Positions 4,804-12,789 of a stretch of 13,624 nucleotides of DNA are shown here, one piece after another. The translations under genes were made by a program, and so were the position numbers. The number at the start of each line of letters is the position of its first letter. The first letter of the stretch is position 1. The stretch is taken from the NCBI GenBank assembly GCA_934203105.1, contig CAKPYQ010000028.1:1-13624 (forward strand), given 5' to 3'. Under the pieces are notes generated by a model. The model did no database searches, was not told where the DNA came from, and was given only the letters and a program-made list of their open reading frames with translations. Origin of the DNA: an uncultured Alphaproteobacteria bacterium (lineage in GTDB: Bacteria; Pseudomonadota; Alphaproteobacteria; CAAHEQ01; UBA3637).

Positions 4804-5628
4804 TTATTTGTTCTTTAAGGCTTCATAAACTTGTAAAACAATGGTTTCCGGCGCCGATGCCGCGGCGGTAATTGCTACGCTGTCCGGCAAATTAACTTGT
4901 TGTAAATCCTGAACTTTTTCAATTAATAGTGCTGCTGCGCCGGCGTTTTTTGCTGTTTCGACCAATCGTTTGGCATTTGATGATTTTTCATCGCCGACAA
5001 TTAAAATCATTTTGTGTGTTTTGGCGGCGTTTTCAACGGCTTTTTGGCGCTCTTGCGTGGCAAGGCAAATGCCGCTTTGCAAAATAACTTGATCGAATCT
5101 TTGTTTGATTGCTTCGATGATGTGGGCGGTGTCCCGAACGCTTAAAGTCGTTTGCGTTGCAATGCCTACACATGGCATATCGGGCAATTTTTGCACGTCA
5201 TTTATATCGGATATGATAAACGCTTTTTCGGGGTGTTTTAATTGACCTAATGATCCGATGATTTCGGCGTGGTTTGCTTTGCCGATTAAAATAACCGGTA
5301 TATTTTGGCTTTCCAATTTTCGAATCCATGTGTGGATTTTGGCCACAAAAGGACAAGTCGTGTCGGTTACGTTGAATCGAGCGCGCGCTTGTGCTTCAAC
5401 CGATTTTGCGACGCCGTGCGCTGATAAAACCAATTGTGCGCCGTCGGGAACAGCGCTTAAATCATCAACAAAGGTAACGCCTTTGGCTTGATAGTCTTTG
5501 ATGATTTGCTTGTTGTGGACGATTTCGTGCAGAACATAGGGCCGTTTTTGTACTTGCTCGTCCAACATTTTTAAGGCACGGCAAACCCCGAAACAAAACC
5601 CCCGCGGTTCAATTAAAGTGATTTTCAT
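4804..5628 (-). CDS. ispH: 4-hydroxy-3-methylbut-2-enyl diphosphate reductase (IspH/LytB)
   Basis: A 274-residue iron-sulfur enzyme for the last step of the MEP pathway, reducing HMBPP to IPP and DMAPP in the cytosol. The three cluster cysteines are C12 (PRGFCFGV), C92 (TTCPFV) and C188 (SGICLATQERQ). Substrate-binding residues are visible: H38 (VHN), H71 (SAHG), H120 and catalytic E122 (HAEIIG), T160 (TQTTLS), S216-S217-N218 and S258. A121 replaces the usual proline of HPE, and TAAASAPE replaces the more usual TAGASTPE. It lacks the C-terminal extension of some family members. The start at 5628 has ATCCTT (AAGGAT on the coding strand) six bases upstream. It is divergent from transketolase with only 59 bases between starts; no own terminator is evident, so read-through into the small RNA is possible. 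Confidence 0.97.
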   Translation of the reverse strand: MKITLIEPRGFCFGVCRALKMLDEQVQKRPYVLHEIVHNKQIIKDYQAKGVTFVDDLSAVPDGAQLVLSAHGVAKSVEAQARARFNVTDTTCPFVAKIHTWIRKLESQNIPVILIGKANHAEIIGSLGQLKHPEKAFIISDINDVQKLPDMPCVGIATQTTLSVRDTAHIIEAIKQRFDQVILQSGICLATQERQKAVENAAKTHKMILIVGDEKSSNAKRLVETAKNAGAAALLIEKVQDLQQVNLPDSVAITAAASAPETIVLQVYEALKNK

Positions 5629-5657
5629 TTTACAATCCTTTTTCTTTTATCTATACT
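5629..5657 (+). promoter_or_regulatory. Candidate sigma70 promoter of the tkt operon
   Basis: TTTACA (5629-5634) and TATACT (5652-5657) with a 17-base spacer. Transcription should start near 5664, after the in-frame ATG at 5658; this helps fix the tkt start at 5688. The -35 overlaps the ispH ribosome-binding region on the other strand. Confidence 0.65.
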
Positions 5658-5687
5658 ATGAACAGGAAACAAAATAAAGGAGAAATT

Positions 5688-7643
5688 ATGACCAACATAA
5701 AAGATTTAGCAAATGCCGTTCGTTTTTTGTCGGCCGATATGGTGCAACAAGCCAATTCCGGTCACCCCGGTGCGCCGATGGGCATGGCGGATATCGCCGC
5801 TGTTTTATGGACAAAGTTTTTGCGTTTTAATCCGCACCAACCTAAATGGCCGAATCGAGACCGATTTATTTTGTCGGGCGGGCATGCTTCGGCGATGCTG
5901 TACAGCTTGCTTTATTTGACGGGCTTTGAAGATATTACTTTGGACGATATTAAATGCTTTCGTCAAGCGCAAGCCAAAACCGCCGGTCACCCTGAATATG
6001 GTTTGCTTGCGGGGATTGAAGCAACGACCGGTCCTTTGGGGCAAGGCCTTGCTATGGGGGTCGGAATGGCGGTGTCGGAAAAAATGGCCGAAAATCGGCT
6101 GGGCACGGATCTGATTAACCATAAGATTTATATTACTTGCGGTGACGGCGATTTAATGGAAGGCATTTCAGAGGAAGCTATTTCTTTTGCGGGTCACTTA
6201 AAGCTGAACAATTTAATTGTGTTATGGGACAACAACGATATTACGATTGACGGGACGACGGATTTAGCAACGCATACGGATCAAATTGCGCGCTTTAAAG
6301 CCAATGGTTGGGAAACGTTTGCGGTGGATGGTCATAATGCCGAAGAAATTGAAAATGCGCTTTCGTTGGCGCAATCGGCCGAAAAGCCCGTATTTATTGC
6401 TTGTAAAACGGTTATCGGATATGGGGCGCCGAATAAGGCGGGAACGCCCAAAGCACATGGTTCACCGCTTGGGGCGGAAGAATTGCAAGCGGCCAAAGCG
6501 GCTCTTGGGTGGAACTATGGCGCATTTGAAGTCCCGCAGGATATTTTAAACGCTTGGCGTGCAGCCGGTATGAGAATGGTTGCAACATACGAAGCGTGGG
6601 AATGCGCTGCTCGTCAAAATCCGCATTATGGGCAAATGATGCAAATGTTGTCGGGGGATTTACCCGATGATTTTAATGCGGTTTTTCAAGTTTATAAAAA
6701 TGATTTGTTGTTGGAAAAACCAGAAATTGCAACGCGTAAATCTTCGCAAAAGGCATTGGAGCAAATTGCAGGATTTGTGCCAAACTTGGTTGGTGGAAGT
6801 GCTGATTTAACGGCGTCTAATTTGACAAATACAAGTAAGTCCAAAGTAATTACATCAAATGATTTTTCGGGTAACTATATCGAATACGGTGTGCGCGAAC
6901 ATGTTATGGGCGCTATGATGAACGGGATTGCGTTGCATGGCTTTTTTAAGCCCTATGGCGGAACGTTTTTTGTTTTTGTGGATTATTTAAAGCCGGCTTT
7001 GCGTTTGTCGGCGTTAATGGATTTGCCTGTTGTTTATGTTTTGACTCACGATTCAATCGGTGTTGGTGAAGACGGCCCGACACATCAACCGGTCGAGCAA
7101 TTGGCTATGTTGCGATCGGTGCCGAACTTATGCACGATCAGGCCGGCCGATGCGATGGAGTGCGCGGAAGCTTGGCAAATCGCTTTGCAAAACAAAATGC
7201 CGACTGCTTTGATTTTAACGCGTCAAAATTTGCCCTTTATTCGGTCGTCCTGTGATGAAAACCTGACGGCAAAAGGTGCTTACATTGTATCTACATCTAT
7301 CGAGGCGCCGATGGCAACTTTAATTGCGACGGGATCAGAGGTTTCTTTGGCTTTAGATGCTCAAAAAGCATTATTGGAACGTGGGGTTCCCGTCAATGTG
7401 GTTTCGATGCCGTCATGGGATTTATTCGACCGCCAAAGCGCAGAGTATAAGCATCAGGTTTTGGGCGATAAGCCGTGCATTTCGGTTGAAGCCGGATCAC
7501 CTTTCGGGTGGGAACGGTATGCTGATTTGCCAATTGGGATTAACGGCTTTGGAGCATCGGCGCCGGCCCAAAAAGTATATGAAAAAGTGGGCTTGACCAT
7601 TCAAAATGTGGTGGAAAAAGTCCTTGATTTTTTGAATGATTAA
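5688..7643 (+). CDS. tkt: Transketolase
   Basis: A 651-residue thiamine diphosphate enzyme that moves two-carbon units between sugar phosphates in the pentose phosphate pathway; full family length. Substrate and cofactor motifs: SGHPGAPMGMADI (24-36, H26), GGHAS (64-68), H101, the ThDP/metal motif GDGDLMEG...N (152-159, with N182/N183), H258, the catalytic glutamate E404 in GVREHVMGA, and EDGPTHQPVEQLA (461-473, H466). The three domains (PP, Pyr, C-terminal) are all present. I chose ATG 5688 because AAAGGAG lies five bases before it; the in-frame ATG at 5658 has no ribosome binding site and lies upstream of the predicted transcription start. It is first gene of a probable operon reaching to the aldolase; the next gene starts 15 bases after its stop. 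Confidence 0.98.
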   Translation: MTNIKDLANAVRFLSADMVQQANSGHPGAPMGMADIAAVLWTKFLRFNPHQPKWPNRDRFILSGGHASAMLYSLLYLTGFEDITLDDIKCFRQAQAKTAGHPEYGLLAGIEATTGPLGQGLAMGVGMAVSEKMAENRLGTDLINHKIYITCGDGDLMEGISEEAISFAGHLKLNNLIVLWDNNDITIDGTTDLATHTDQIARFKANGWETFAVDGHNAEEIENALSLAQSAEKPVFIACKTVIGYGAPNKAGTPKAHGSPLGAEELQAAKAALGWNYGAFEVPQDILNAWRAAGMRMVATYEAWECAARQNPHYGQMMQMLSGDLPDDFNAVFQVYKNDLLLEKPEIATRKSSQKALEQIAGFVPNLVGGSADLTASNLTNTSKSKVITSNDFSGNYIEYGVREHVMGAMMNGIALHGFFKPYGGTFFVFVDYLKPALRLSALMDLPVVYVLTHDSIGVGEDGPTHQPVEQLAMLRSVPNLCTIRPADAMECAEAWQIALQNKMPTALILTRQNLPFIRSSCDENLTAKGAYIVSTSIEAPMATLIATGSEVSLALDAQKALLERGVPVNVVSMPSWDLFDRQSAEYKHQVLGDKPCISVEAGSPFGWERYADLPIGINGFGASAPAQKVYEKVGLTIQNVVEKVLDFLND

Positions 7644-7658
7644 CCAAAAGGAAAACAG

Positions 7659-8156
7659 ATGAAAAAAGCTTTTATTATGATATTTTTGCTCCTTCCGGCG
7701 ATATTTTTTGCGCTTTGGATTGCGCGTTTAAGCCTTCAGTCCAATCGAGGGCAAGAAATTGTTTTGGCAATCAAAGGCTATGATCCGCGATCAATGCTGT
7801 CGGGACATTATATACAATATCAAGTCGATTGGGATTTAACACCCCAAAAAAGCATTCAAGTTTTGAATGATTCATTAAAAATGGGTATTAAAAAAACGTG
7901 CAATGATGAAAATCCGCCCAAATGTTTTTTTGATTTGCAAAAATGGTATTCCGTAATGGGGCTTTTTCAACGTTTTTATGTACCCGAAATCGATGCAGAC
8001 AGATTGAATCGTTTATTGATTGTGGATAATGGGCTCAGGTTTGAAGTTGTTTTTGCTGTGCAATCCGATCGTCGTCCGATGGCTCAAAAATTATTGATCA
8101 ACGGCATTGACTGGCGACAATTCTTAAATGAGCAAAGCAAGGAGGTTCAACAATGA
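7659..8156 (+). CDS. GDYXXLXY-like membrane-anchored protein
   Basis: A 165-residue protein with an N-terminal hydrophobic segment (about 5-25) that could be a signal anchor, leaving the rest outside the cytoplasm. Residues 33-58 (IVLAIKGYDPRSMLSGHYIQYQ) resemble the motif that names the GDYXXLXY family, although the GDY core reads GHY here. Further family-like features are RFYVPEIDADRL (105-116) and the closing VVFAVQSDRRPMAQKLLING. Proteins of this family are usually encoded next to DUF2157/DUF4401 membrane proteins, exactly as here, and have no established function. The ribosome binding site AAAGGA is six bases before the start; the stop overlaps the next start (ATGA), implying coupled translation. 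Two cysteines (81, 89) could form a disulfide if exported. Confidence 0.75.
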   Translation: MKKAFIMIFLLLPAIFFALWIARLSLQSNRGQEIVLAIKGYDPRSMLSGHYIQYQVDWDLTPQKSIQVLNDSLKMGIKKTCNDENPPKCFFDLQKWYSVMGLFQRFYVPEIDADRLNRLLIVDNGLRFEVVFAVQSDRRPMAQKLLINGIDWRQFLNEQSKEVQQ

Positions 8157-9433
8157 GTTTGCTTTTAGATTTTTTCTGCTGGGTAATTTTTATTTTACTT
8201 ATTCTTTTAATTAAGTTGATAATTGGCCCAACAAAACAAAGCGCTTTGCCGCTTGAAAAAGTTTTACAAACGGCGGTTAAGCGAAAAATTTTATCCAAAG
8301 AGCAGCAAGCTTTAATCTTGCAATATGAAAACCAAAAAAAGATAACAGAATGGCATACGGCGGGCTTGATTACCGGCGATCAGGCGCAGGCATTGCAAAG
8401 CCCCCAAAAAAAATCGTCTCTTGCTTTTTCGTTTGTGTCGACTTTGTCGTATTTAGGAATTGGCTGTATTTGCATCGGTGTGATTGCTTTGATTGCGGCC
8501 AACTATGACAAAATCCCGCCAATGATGCGCTTGCTTGTTTGCTTTATGGCATTTGTCGGCTGTAATATGGGTGCTTTTTGGGCGTTGGATAAGAAAAAAA
8601 GTTTGTATGCCGATTTGTTTTTGTTGGCAAGCTGTGGCTTTGTGGGTGCGTTAATCGGGCAAGTCGGCCAAACGTTCCATTTGCACGGCGATTTTAATAA
8701 TGCCGTGTTTTTATGGACGATGTTGGCGTTGCCTTTTACATTATTTATATCAAAGCCTTATGCTGCGTGTTTGTGGTTTGTGGGATTTTCGTATTCGTTG
8801 GTTTTCAGTGAATATAGCATAGATGCTTTTTATTGGTTAAATCGTCACTTTGTTTTACCAAGCTTTTTAATAGCTTTGTTTTTTGTGGTGTTTGCTGTCG
8901 GCAAAATTATCCGAAAAATCGGCTTTCAAAGCCCGTTTTGGAGTGTGGCACAAAAATATGGCGTTATTTTAATGTCAGCCGCCGTCTGCTTTATTGATTC
9001 GTATTATTCAACGGGGTACGGCGTTATTGTTGGTCGGGATCAAGTGCTTTTATCCGCTTTGTTGCCGATGACGGCGATTTTCCCGCTTGTGATGACGAAA
9101 GGCAATCCTTTGATGCAACGTTTGATTATCTTTTTAGCGCTGTTCGGAATTATAGGCGCTCTGGCTTATTTGCCGGCAATGGGGATCATCTTTACGTTGA
9201 CGCTTTTATCGTTTGCAGCGTACTATTTTGCACGCGAAAATCAGCTGAAAGCCTTTAATTGGATAATTGTGGCCTTCTTTGCCCGAATCGTGTGGGCGTA
9301 TTTTTATTTATTTATGAGCTTGGCAAAAACCGGAATCGGTGCTATATTGTTGGGTATATTGATTCTGGGTGGACTGAAAATTTGGACAAGCAGAAAGCAA
9401 GTTTTGATTAACTATATACAGAAAGGAAAATAA
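8153..9433 (+). CDS. DUF2157-type polytopic membrane protein
   Basis: 426 residues. A first hydrophobic helix (about 3-24) is followed by a soluble stretch (25-86) holding a helical repeat-like segment (KRKILSKEQQALILQYENQK, then WHTAGLITGDQAQAL), which is the typical start of DUF2157. After it come about ten or eleven membrane segments up to residue 410, then a basic tail (TSRKQVLINYIQKGK). The block GALIGQVGQTFHLHGDFNNA (about 163-182) matches the conserved 'GQ..HL.GD' of the family. The extra N-terminal helix ahead of the soluble part is not typical and may be lineage-specific. The start is fixed by AAGGAGG seven bases upstream and the ATGA overlap with the preceding gene. Function is unknown; co-occurrence with GDYXXLXY proteins suggests a two-part membrane complex. 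Confidence 0.82.
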   Translation: MSLLLDFFCWVIFILLILLIKLIIGPTKQSALPLEKVLQTAVKRKILSKEQQALILQYENQKKITEWHTAGLITGDQAQALQSPQKKSSLAFSFVSTLSYLGIGCICIGVIALIAANYDKIPPMMRLLVCFMAFVGCNMGAFWALDKKKSLYADLFLLASCGFVGALIGQVGQTFHLHGDFNNAVFLWTMLALPFTLFISKPYAACLWFVGFSYSLVFSEYSIDAFYWLNRHFVLPSFLIALFFVVFAVGKIIRKIGFQSPFWSVAQKYGVILMSAAVCFIDSYYSTGYGVIVGRDQVLLSALLPMTAIFPLVMTKGNPLMQRLIIFLALFGIIGALAYLPAMGIIFTLTLLSFAAYYFARENQLKAFNWIIVAFFARIVWAYFYLFMSLAKTGIGAILLGILILGGLKIWTSRKQVLINYIQKGK

Positions 9434-9434
9434 A

Positions 9435-10496
9435 ATGGCATTAGTCAGTTTAAGACAATTATTAGATGACGCTGCTGAAAAAGGATATGGTATTCCGGCG
9501 TTTAACGTTAATAATATGGAGCAAGTTTTGGCAATTTTGGCCGCTGCGAAAAAAAAAGATGCGCCGGTGATTATCCAAATGTCAAAAGGGGCAAGAGCTT
9601 ATGCAAACGACTCCGTATTAAAGCATTTGATGATGGCGGGTGTTGAAATGTATCCGGATTTGCCGATTTGCGTTCACCAAGATCACGGTCCTAACCCCGG
9701 TGTTTGCTTTTCCGCAATGATGAACGGTTTTACATCGGTCATGATGGACGGTTCTTTGACAACGGACGGGAAACCGGCAACACACGAATATAATGCGCAA
9801 GTGACAAGCGAAGTAACAAACGTTGCTCATAAAATCGGCGTTTCGGTTGAAGGTGAATTGGGCTGCATTGGTTCTTTGGAAACCGGTAAAGGCGACAAAG
9901 AAGACGGTCACGGCTTTGACGGGGCGATTGATAAATCGAAATTGTTGACGGATCCGGACGACGCTGTACGCTTTGTAAAGGAAACAAAGGTTGATGCGTT
10001 GGCGGTTGCTATTGGTACATCGCATGGCGCTTATAAGTTCACACGCAAACCGGATGGCGCAATTTTATCAATCGATACAGTCAAAAAAATTCACGAAAAA
10101 TTGCCTAATACGCACTTGGTTATGCATGGTTCTTCTTCTGTGCCGCAAGATTTGCAAGACATTATCAACGAATTTGGCGGAAAAATGCCGCAAACTTACG
10201 GTGTGCCGGTTGAAGAAATCCAAGAAGGTATTAAATATGGTGTGCGTAAGGTCAATGTCGATACAGACTTGCGTATGGCTATGACAGGCGCGATTCGCCG
10301 CGTCTTTGCAACAAAGCCGGAAGAATTTGATCCACGTAAATACTTAAAGCCGGCTATGGATGCAATGCAAGCCGTTTGCGAACAACGCTATGAAGAATTC
10401 GGCGCCGCCGGTCACGCCAGCGCGATTAAGCCGATTCCTTTGTCCGAAATGGCAAAGCGTTATGCTTCGGGTGAGTTGGATCCGCAAATTAAGTAA
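9435..10496 (+). CDS. fba: Class II fructose-1,6-bisphosphate aldolase (CbbA-like)
   Basis: A 353-residue zinc-dependent aldolase that cleaves fructose-1,6-bisphosphate into dihydroxyacetone phosphate and glyceraldehyde-3-phosphate, or the reverse. The catalytic aspartate and first zinc histidine are D83-H84 (HQDHGPNP); other metal or substrate residues are E139/E141 (VEGELG), H198 (GTSHGAYK), H231 (MHGSSS) and the NVDTD motif (274-278) with R280. The insertion between VEGELG and GTSHG, including KGDKEDGHGFDG, and the long C-terminus (HASAIKPIPLSEMAKRY) place it with the CbbA/Calvin-type subgroup found in many alphaproteobacteria. It begins one base after the DUF2157 stop, with AAAGGA seven bases before the ATG, so it is the last gene of the tkt operon and is closed by the hairpin at 10525-10553. 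Confidence 0.97.
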   Translation: MALVSLRQLLDDAAEKGYGIPAFNVNNMEQVLAILAAAKKKDAPVIIQMSKGARAYANDSVLKHLMMAGVEMYPDLPICVHQDHGPNPGVCFSAMMNGFTSVMMDGSLTTDGKPATHEYNAQVTSEVTNVAHKIGVSVEGELGCIGSLETGKGDKEDGHGFDGAIDKSKLLTDPDDAVRFVKETKVDALAVAIGTSHGAYKFTRKPDGAILSIDTVKKIHEKLPNTHLVMHGSSSVPQDLQDIINEFGGKMPQTYGVPVEEIQEGIKYGVRKVNVDTDLRMAMTGAIRRVFATKPEEFDPRKYLKPAMDAMQAVCEQRYEEFGAAGHASAIKPIPLSEMAKRYASGELDPQIK

Positions 10497-10522
10497 TTTT
10501 TGCTTTATTTAAAGTTTGTTTT

Positions 10523-10560
10523 AAAAGCCTCGGCCTATTTTGGGTCGAGGCTTGCTTTTG
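10523..10560 (+). terminator. Rho-independent terminator of the tkt-fba operon
   Basis: AAGCCTCG pairs with CGAGGCTT (10525-10532 with 10546-10553), extended inward by a G-U and two G-C pairs, followed by TTGCTTTTG. It begins about 28 bases after the aldolase stop. Its U-tract overlaps the -35 of the next promoter. Confidence 0.88.
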
Positions 10561-10580
10561 TATGTATTTTGTGATATAAT
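10552..10580 (+). promoter_or_regulatory. Candidate sigma70 promoter of the ABC protein gene
   Basis: Perfect TATAAT at 10575-10580 with TTGCTT at 10552-10557, 17 bases apart. The start is expected near 10587, which would leave only about 4 bases before the ATG at 10591 but about 30 before the GTG at 10618. Confidence 0.6.
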
Positions 10581-10617
10581 AGACCTATTCATGTACGAAA
10601 ATGAAAGGGCTATCGAC

Positions 10618-12582
10618 GTGCAAATAAATAATGTTTTGTCTTATATCTCACACCCCTTTAAAGTAATTTTCAGCTTTCCGAAAAATTTAAAGTGGGCGCG
10701 GCAAGAAAATGCTCAAATGAAGGCTTTTCATAAAGAGCTGAAAGTCGAATCGGGAAAGCAAATCCGGCGAATCGAAGCTATGGCCGGCGTGCATGGTGTG
10801 GTTGGAGCTTTAATGCCTATTGTTTTGTCGGTTGCTTCTTCTATGCCTTGGCTTTTTGTGGCGGCGTTGACCGGAGGAATGGCCGGCGCGCAAGAATTGA
10901 TACGTAACCGCGTTAAACGTGTGCGTGAAACAAACAGTAAAACGATCACCTTAAATAAAGAGCAAAATTTTGCACAAAAATATTTGCAATCGAGCAATAA
11001 TAATGCCGAACAATTTAAGGTCGCAGTGCCGGGGGCGATTAATGGTTTAACAGATTATATCCAGCAAGATGCAAGCGTTAAAAGAATAAGTGTTTCTTTA
11101 TTATTAAATGGAGCTGTGTTAGCTGCGGTTAATCCGATCGGCGGGGCGGTCATTTGTGGAATGTCGCTTTATAATGCCGCATTGAGTTTGTACGATTTAA
11201 ATGCGCTGAAAGATTCGCAAAAGCAGGAAGTCGGACAACAAAATAATTTTCGTTATTATATGAATAATTTAGTCGATGCAGGACAGATTTTACGTGAAAC
11301 AAATAACATAGATTGGGCCACACAACAATTAAATAAAAATGCTCAGGAAGCTTTTATTGCGACCGAAAAGCTGTCCGCAGAAAAAGAAGTGTTGGGTAAT
11401 AAAAAGCTGTCGTTTTTAAGTATTGGTGTGGCGGTGATGTACGGAGCTTCTTTTATGGCAAGCGTTGGCGCAGGAGGGGCGTCCGGATCGCTTTCGACGG
11501 CAGCGATTATTTTTGCGGCCGGCTTGATTGCGGCTGATCGTGTTGCTCAGGCGTCCAGTGACTTGGTTTTGGCTTATGCCGAAAAAGTCAATGCGTTTCG
11601 TCAATATAAAAATAATATGGATAAGATAAACGAATTACATTCAAATGTGAAAACAGGGCAAAAGACTTTGGATACGTCGCGCGGGCGTTTGCAAATTAAA
11701 AATGCCGACTATATTTATGATACGGGTCGAGGTGTTCGCGATGTGTCATTGGACTTTGCACCGGGAAAAGTAAATGTCATTACCGGAGAAAGCGGATCGG
11801 GAAAATCAACGCTCTTTTCTTTATTAAAGCATGATTTGGATTGTCAAAAGGGAGCCGTTTTAATTGATGGCGTTGATGTCAGAGACTTAAAAAAGGAAAG
11901 CGTTAATAATCAAATATCGTTTATTGCACAAAAACCTGTATTTTTAAAAGGATCGATTCGCGACGAAATGCTGCTGTTTAATAAAGACGCAACCGATCAA
12001 GATATAAAACAGGTTTTGACAAAGGTCGGATTGCAGGAGTTGCCTTTGGACGGCGATACATATACTGCGGACGGAAAGCCGGCTTTATCGGGCGGGCAAA
12101 TGCAACGGTTGGCGATTGCGCGCGCGTTGCTGAAAAAATCGCCTATATTGTTAATGGACGAGCCGACCGCGAATCTGGACAGTAGGTCAAAACAGGAAGC
12201 TTGGGATACAATTCAATCTTTGCGTCAAGATAAAACAATCGTGATTGTTTCGCATGATGCTTTTGAAATACTGAATGCGGATGACGTAGTGGTCTTGGAG
12301 CATGGTGCGTTGACCGAGCAAGGCTCGCCGAAATCTTTATTGGAAAAAGGAAGTCCTTATTTAAAAGAAGTAGAACATCGAGCCAAAGAAGCTTTGAGCT
12401 CGGATTCGCAGTCTTTACAGTCAGTGTTGCGGTTATTCAGCAGGGTAAAGCCGATTTCAATCGATGGGCGCGTAGATAAAGCTGCGAACGACGAATCGGA
12501 TCATCAAAAAACGTATTCGGTGAATAAAGAAGCGTTGGATTTATTGGTTTCGGTTAATGCAAATGGAAAAAAAGGGCGTTAA
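10618..12582 (+). CDS. ABC exporter-like protein, membrane domain fused to ATPase
   Basis: About 654 residues. The C-terminal half is a complete ABC ATPase: Walker A GESGSGKST (390-398), Q-loop Q438, signature LSGGQMQRLAIARALL (490-505), Walker B ILLMDEPTANLD (510-521) and switch H546; FLKGSIRDE after the Q-loop is exporter-type. The N-terminal half should be the membrane domain but is atypical: hydrophobic stretches at about 60-93, 157-192 and 262-310 are Ala/Gly/Ser-rich and separated by long polar segments (about 94-156 and 193-261). A 65-residue polar tail follows the ATPase. I chose GTG 10618 because AAAGGG lies eight bases before it; ATG 10591 is in frame and possible as an almost leaderless start, whereas the TTG at 10540 lies inside the preceding terminator. 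The gene is monocistronic. The transported substrate cannot be inferred, and no partner half-transporter, peptidase or outer-membrane gene is adjacent. Confidence 0.85.
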   Translation: MQINNVLSYISHPFKVIFSFPKNLKWARQENAQMKAFHKELKVESGKQIRRIEAMAGVHGVVGALMPIVLSVASSMPWLFVAALTGGMAGAQELIRNRVKRVRETNSKTITLNKEQNFAQKYLQSSNNNAEQFKVAVPGAINGLTDYIQQDASVKRISVSLLLNGAVLAAVNPIGGAVICGMSLYNAALSLYDLNALKDSQKQEVGQQNNFRYYMNNLVDAGQILRETNNIDWATQQLNKNAQEAFIATEKLSAEKEVLGNKKLSFLSIGVAVMYGASFMASVGAGGASGSLSTAAIIFAAGLIAADRVAQASSDLVLAYAEKVNAFRQYKNNMDKINELHSNVKTGQKTLDTSRGRLQIKNADYIYDTGRGVRDVSLDFAPGKVNVITGESGSGKSTLFSLLKHDLDCQKGAVLIDGVDVRDLKKESVNNQISFIAQKPVFLKGSIRDEMLLFNKDATDQDIKQVLTKVGLQELPLDGDTYTADGKPALSGGQMQRLAIARALLKKSPILLMDEPTANLDSRSKQEAWDTIQSLRQDKTIVIVSHDAFEILNADDVVVLEHGALTEQGSPKSLLEKGSPYLKEVEHRAKEALSSDSQSLQSVLRLFSRVKPISIDGRVDKAANDESDHQKTYSVNKEALDLLVSVNANGKKGR

Positions 12583-12596
12583 AAAAAGCTAAAAGT

Positions 12597-12660
12597 GCGA
12601 ATCGATTCGGGCTATTCGTTCGAATACGGACTAAAAAATGATTGAATGATTCGCTTTTTT
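12597..12660 (+). terminator. Candidate terminator after the ABC protein gene
   Basis: GCGAATC (12597-12603) can pair with GATTCGC (12648-12654), which is followed by TTTTTT. The enclosed region holds a perfect hairpin TATTCG-TT-CGAATA (12613-12626). A competing 12-base palindrome CGAATCGATTCG (12598-12609) overlaps the left arm. The fold is less clear than the other terminators in the window. Confidence 0.5.
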
Positions 12661-12670
12661 GGGTTATACT
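12642..12670 (+). promoter_or_regulatory. Possible upstream rrn promoter
   Basis: TTGAAT (12642-12647) and TATACT (12665-12670) are 17 bases apart and point to the rRNA gene; the elements straddle the U-tract of the preceding terminator. No protein gene starts downstream before the rRNA. Confidence 0.45.
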
Positions 12671-12748
12671 GAAAGAATAATGCAAGGAAAACCAACCTTT
12701 TTAATAAAAAAAGTTACCTTTTCTTTTGATGAAAAACAGTGACTTATT

Positions 12749-12785
12749 AAAAAACTTTGAAAAAAGTTCAAAAAAATGTAAAAAA
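12749..12785 (+). promoter_or_regulatory. Phased A-tracts (UP element / curved DNA) before the rrn promoter
   Basis: Four runs of 6-7 adenines at 12749-12754, 12760-12765, 12770-12776 and 12780-12785 have centres 9.5-11 bases apart, one DNA helical turn, and end five bases before the -35 at 12790. Such phasing bends DNA, and A-rich tracts here contact the RNA polymerase alpha subunit at strong rRNA promoters. Confidence 0.65.
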
Positions 12786-12789
12786 GGTG

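Noticed and set aside
5629..5657. A separate strong ispH promoter on the minus strand
   Set aside because: A TATAGA-like -10 can be found but no acceptable -35 at 16-18 bases.
5658..5687. Upstream ATG of transketolase giving ten extra residues
   Set aside because: It directly follows the -10 element, has no ribosome binding site, and the next ATG has AAAGGAG at ideal spacing and gives the family-typical N-terminus.
10540..10617. TTG start for the ABC protein inside the fba terminator
   Set aside because: It lies in the hairpin and upstream of the TATAAT promoter, so it could not be on that transcript.
12680..12742. A 20-codon reading frame (MQGKPTF...) after the TATACT element
   Set aside because: No ribosome binding site, AT-rich low-complexity sequence and no recognisable features.
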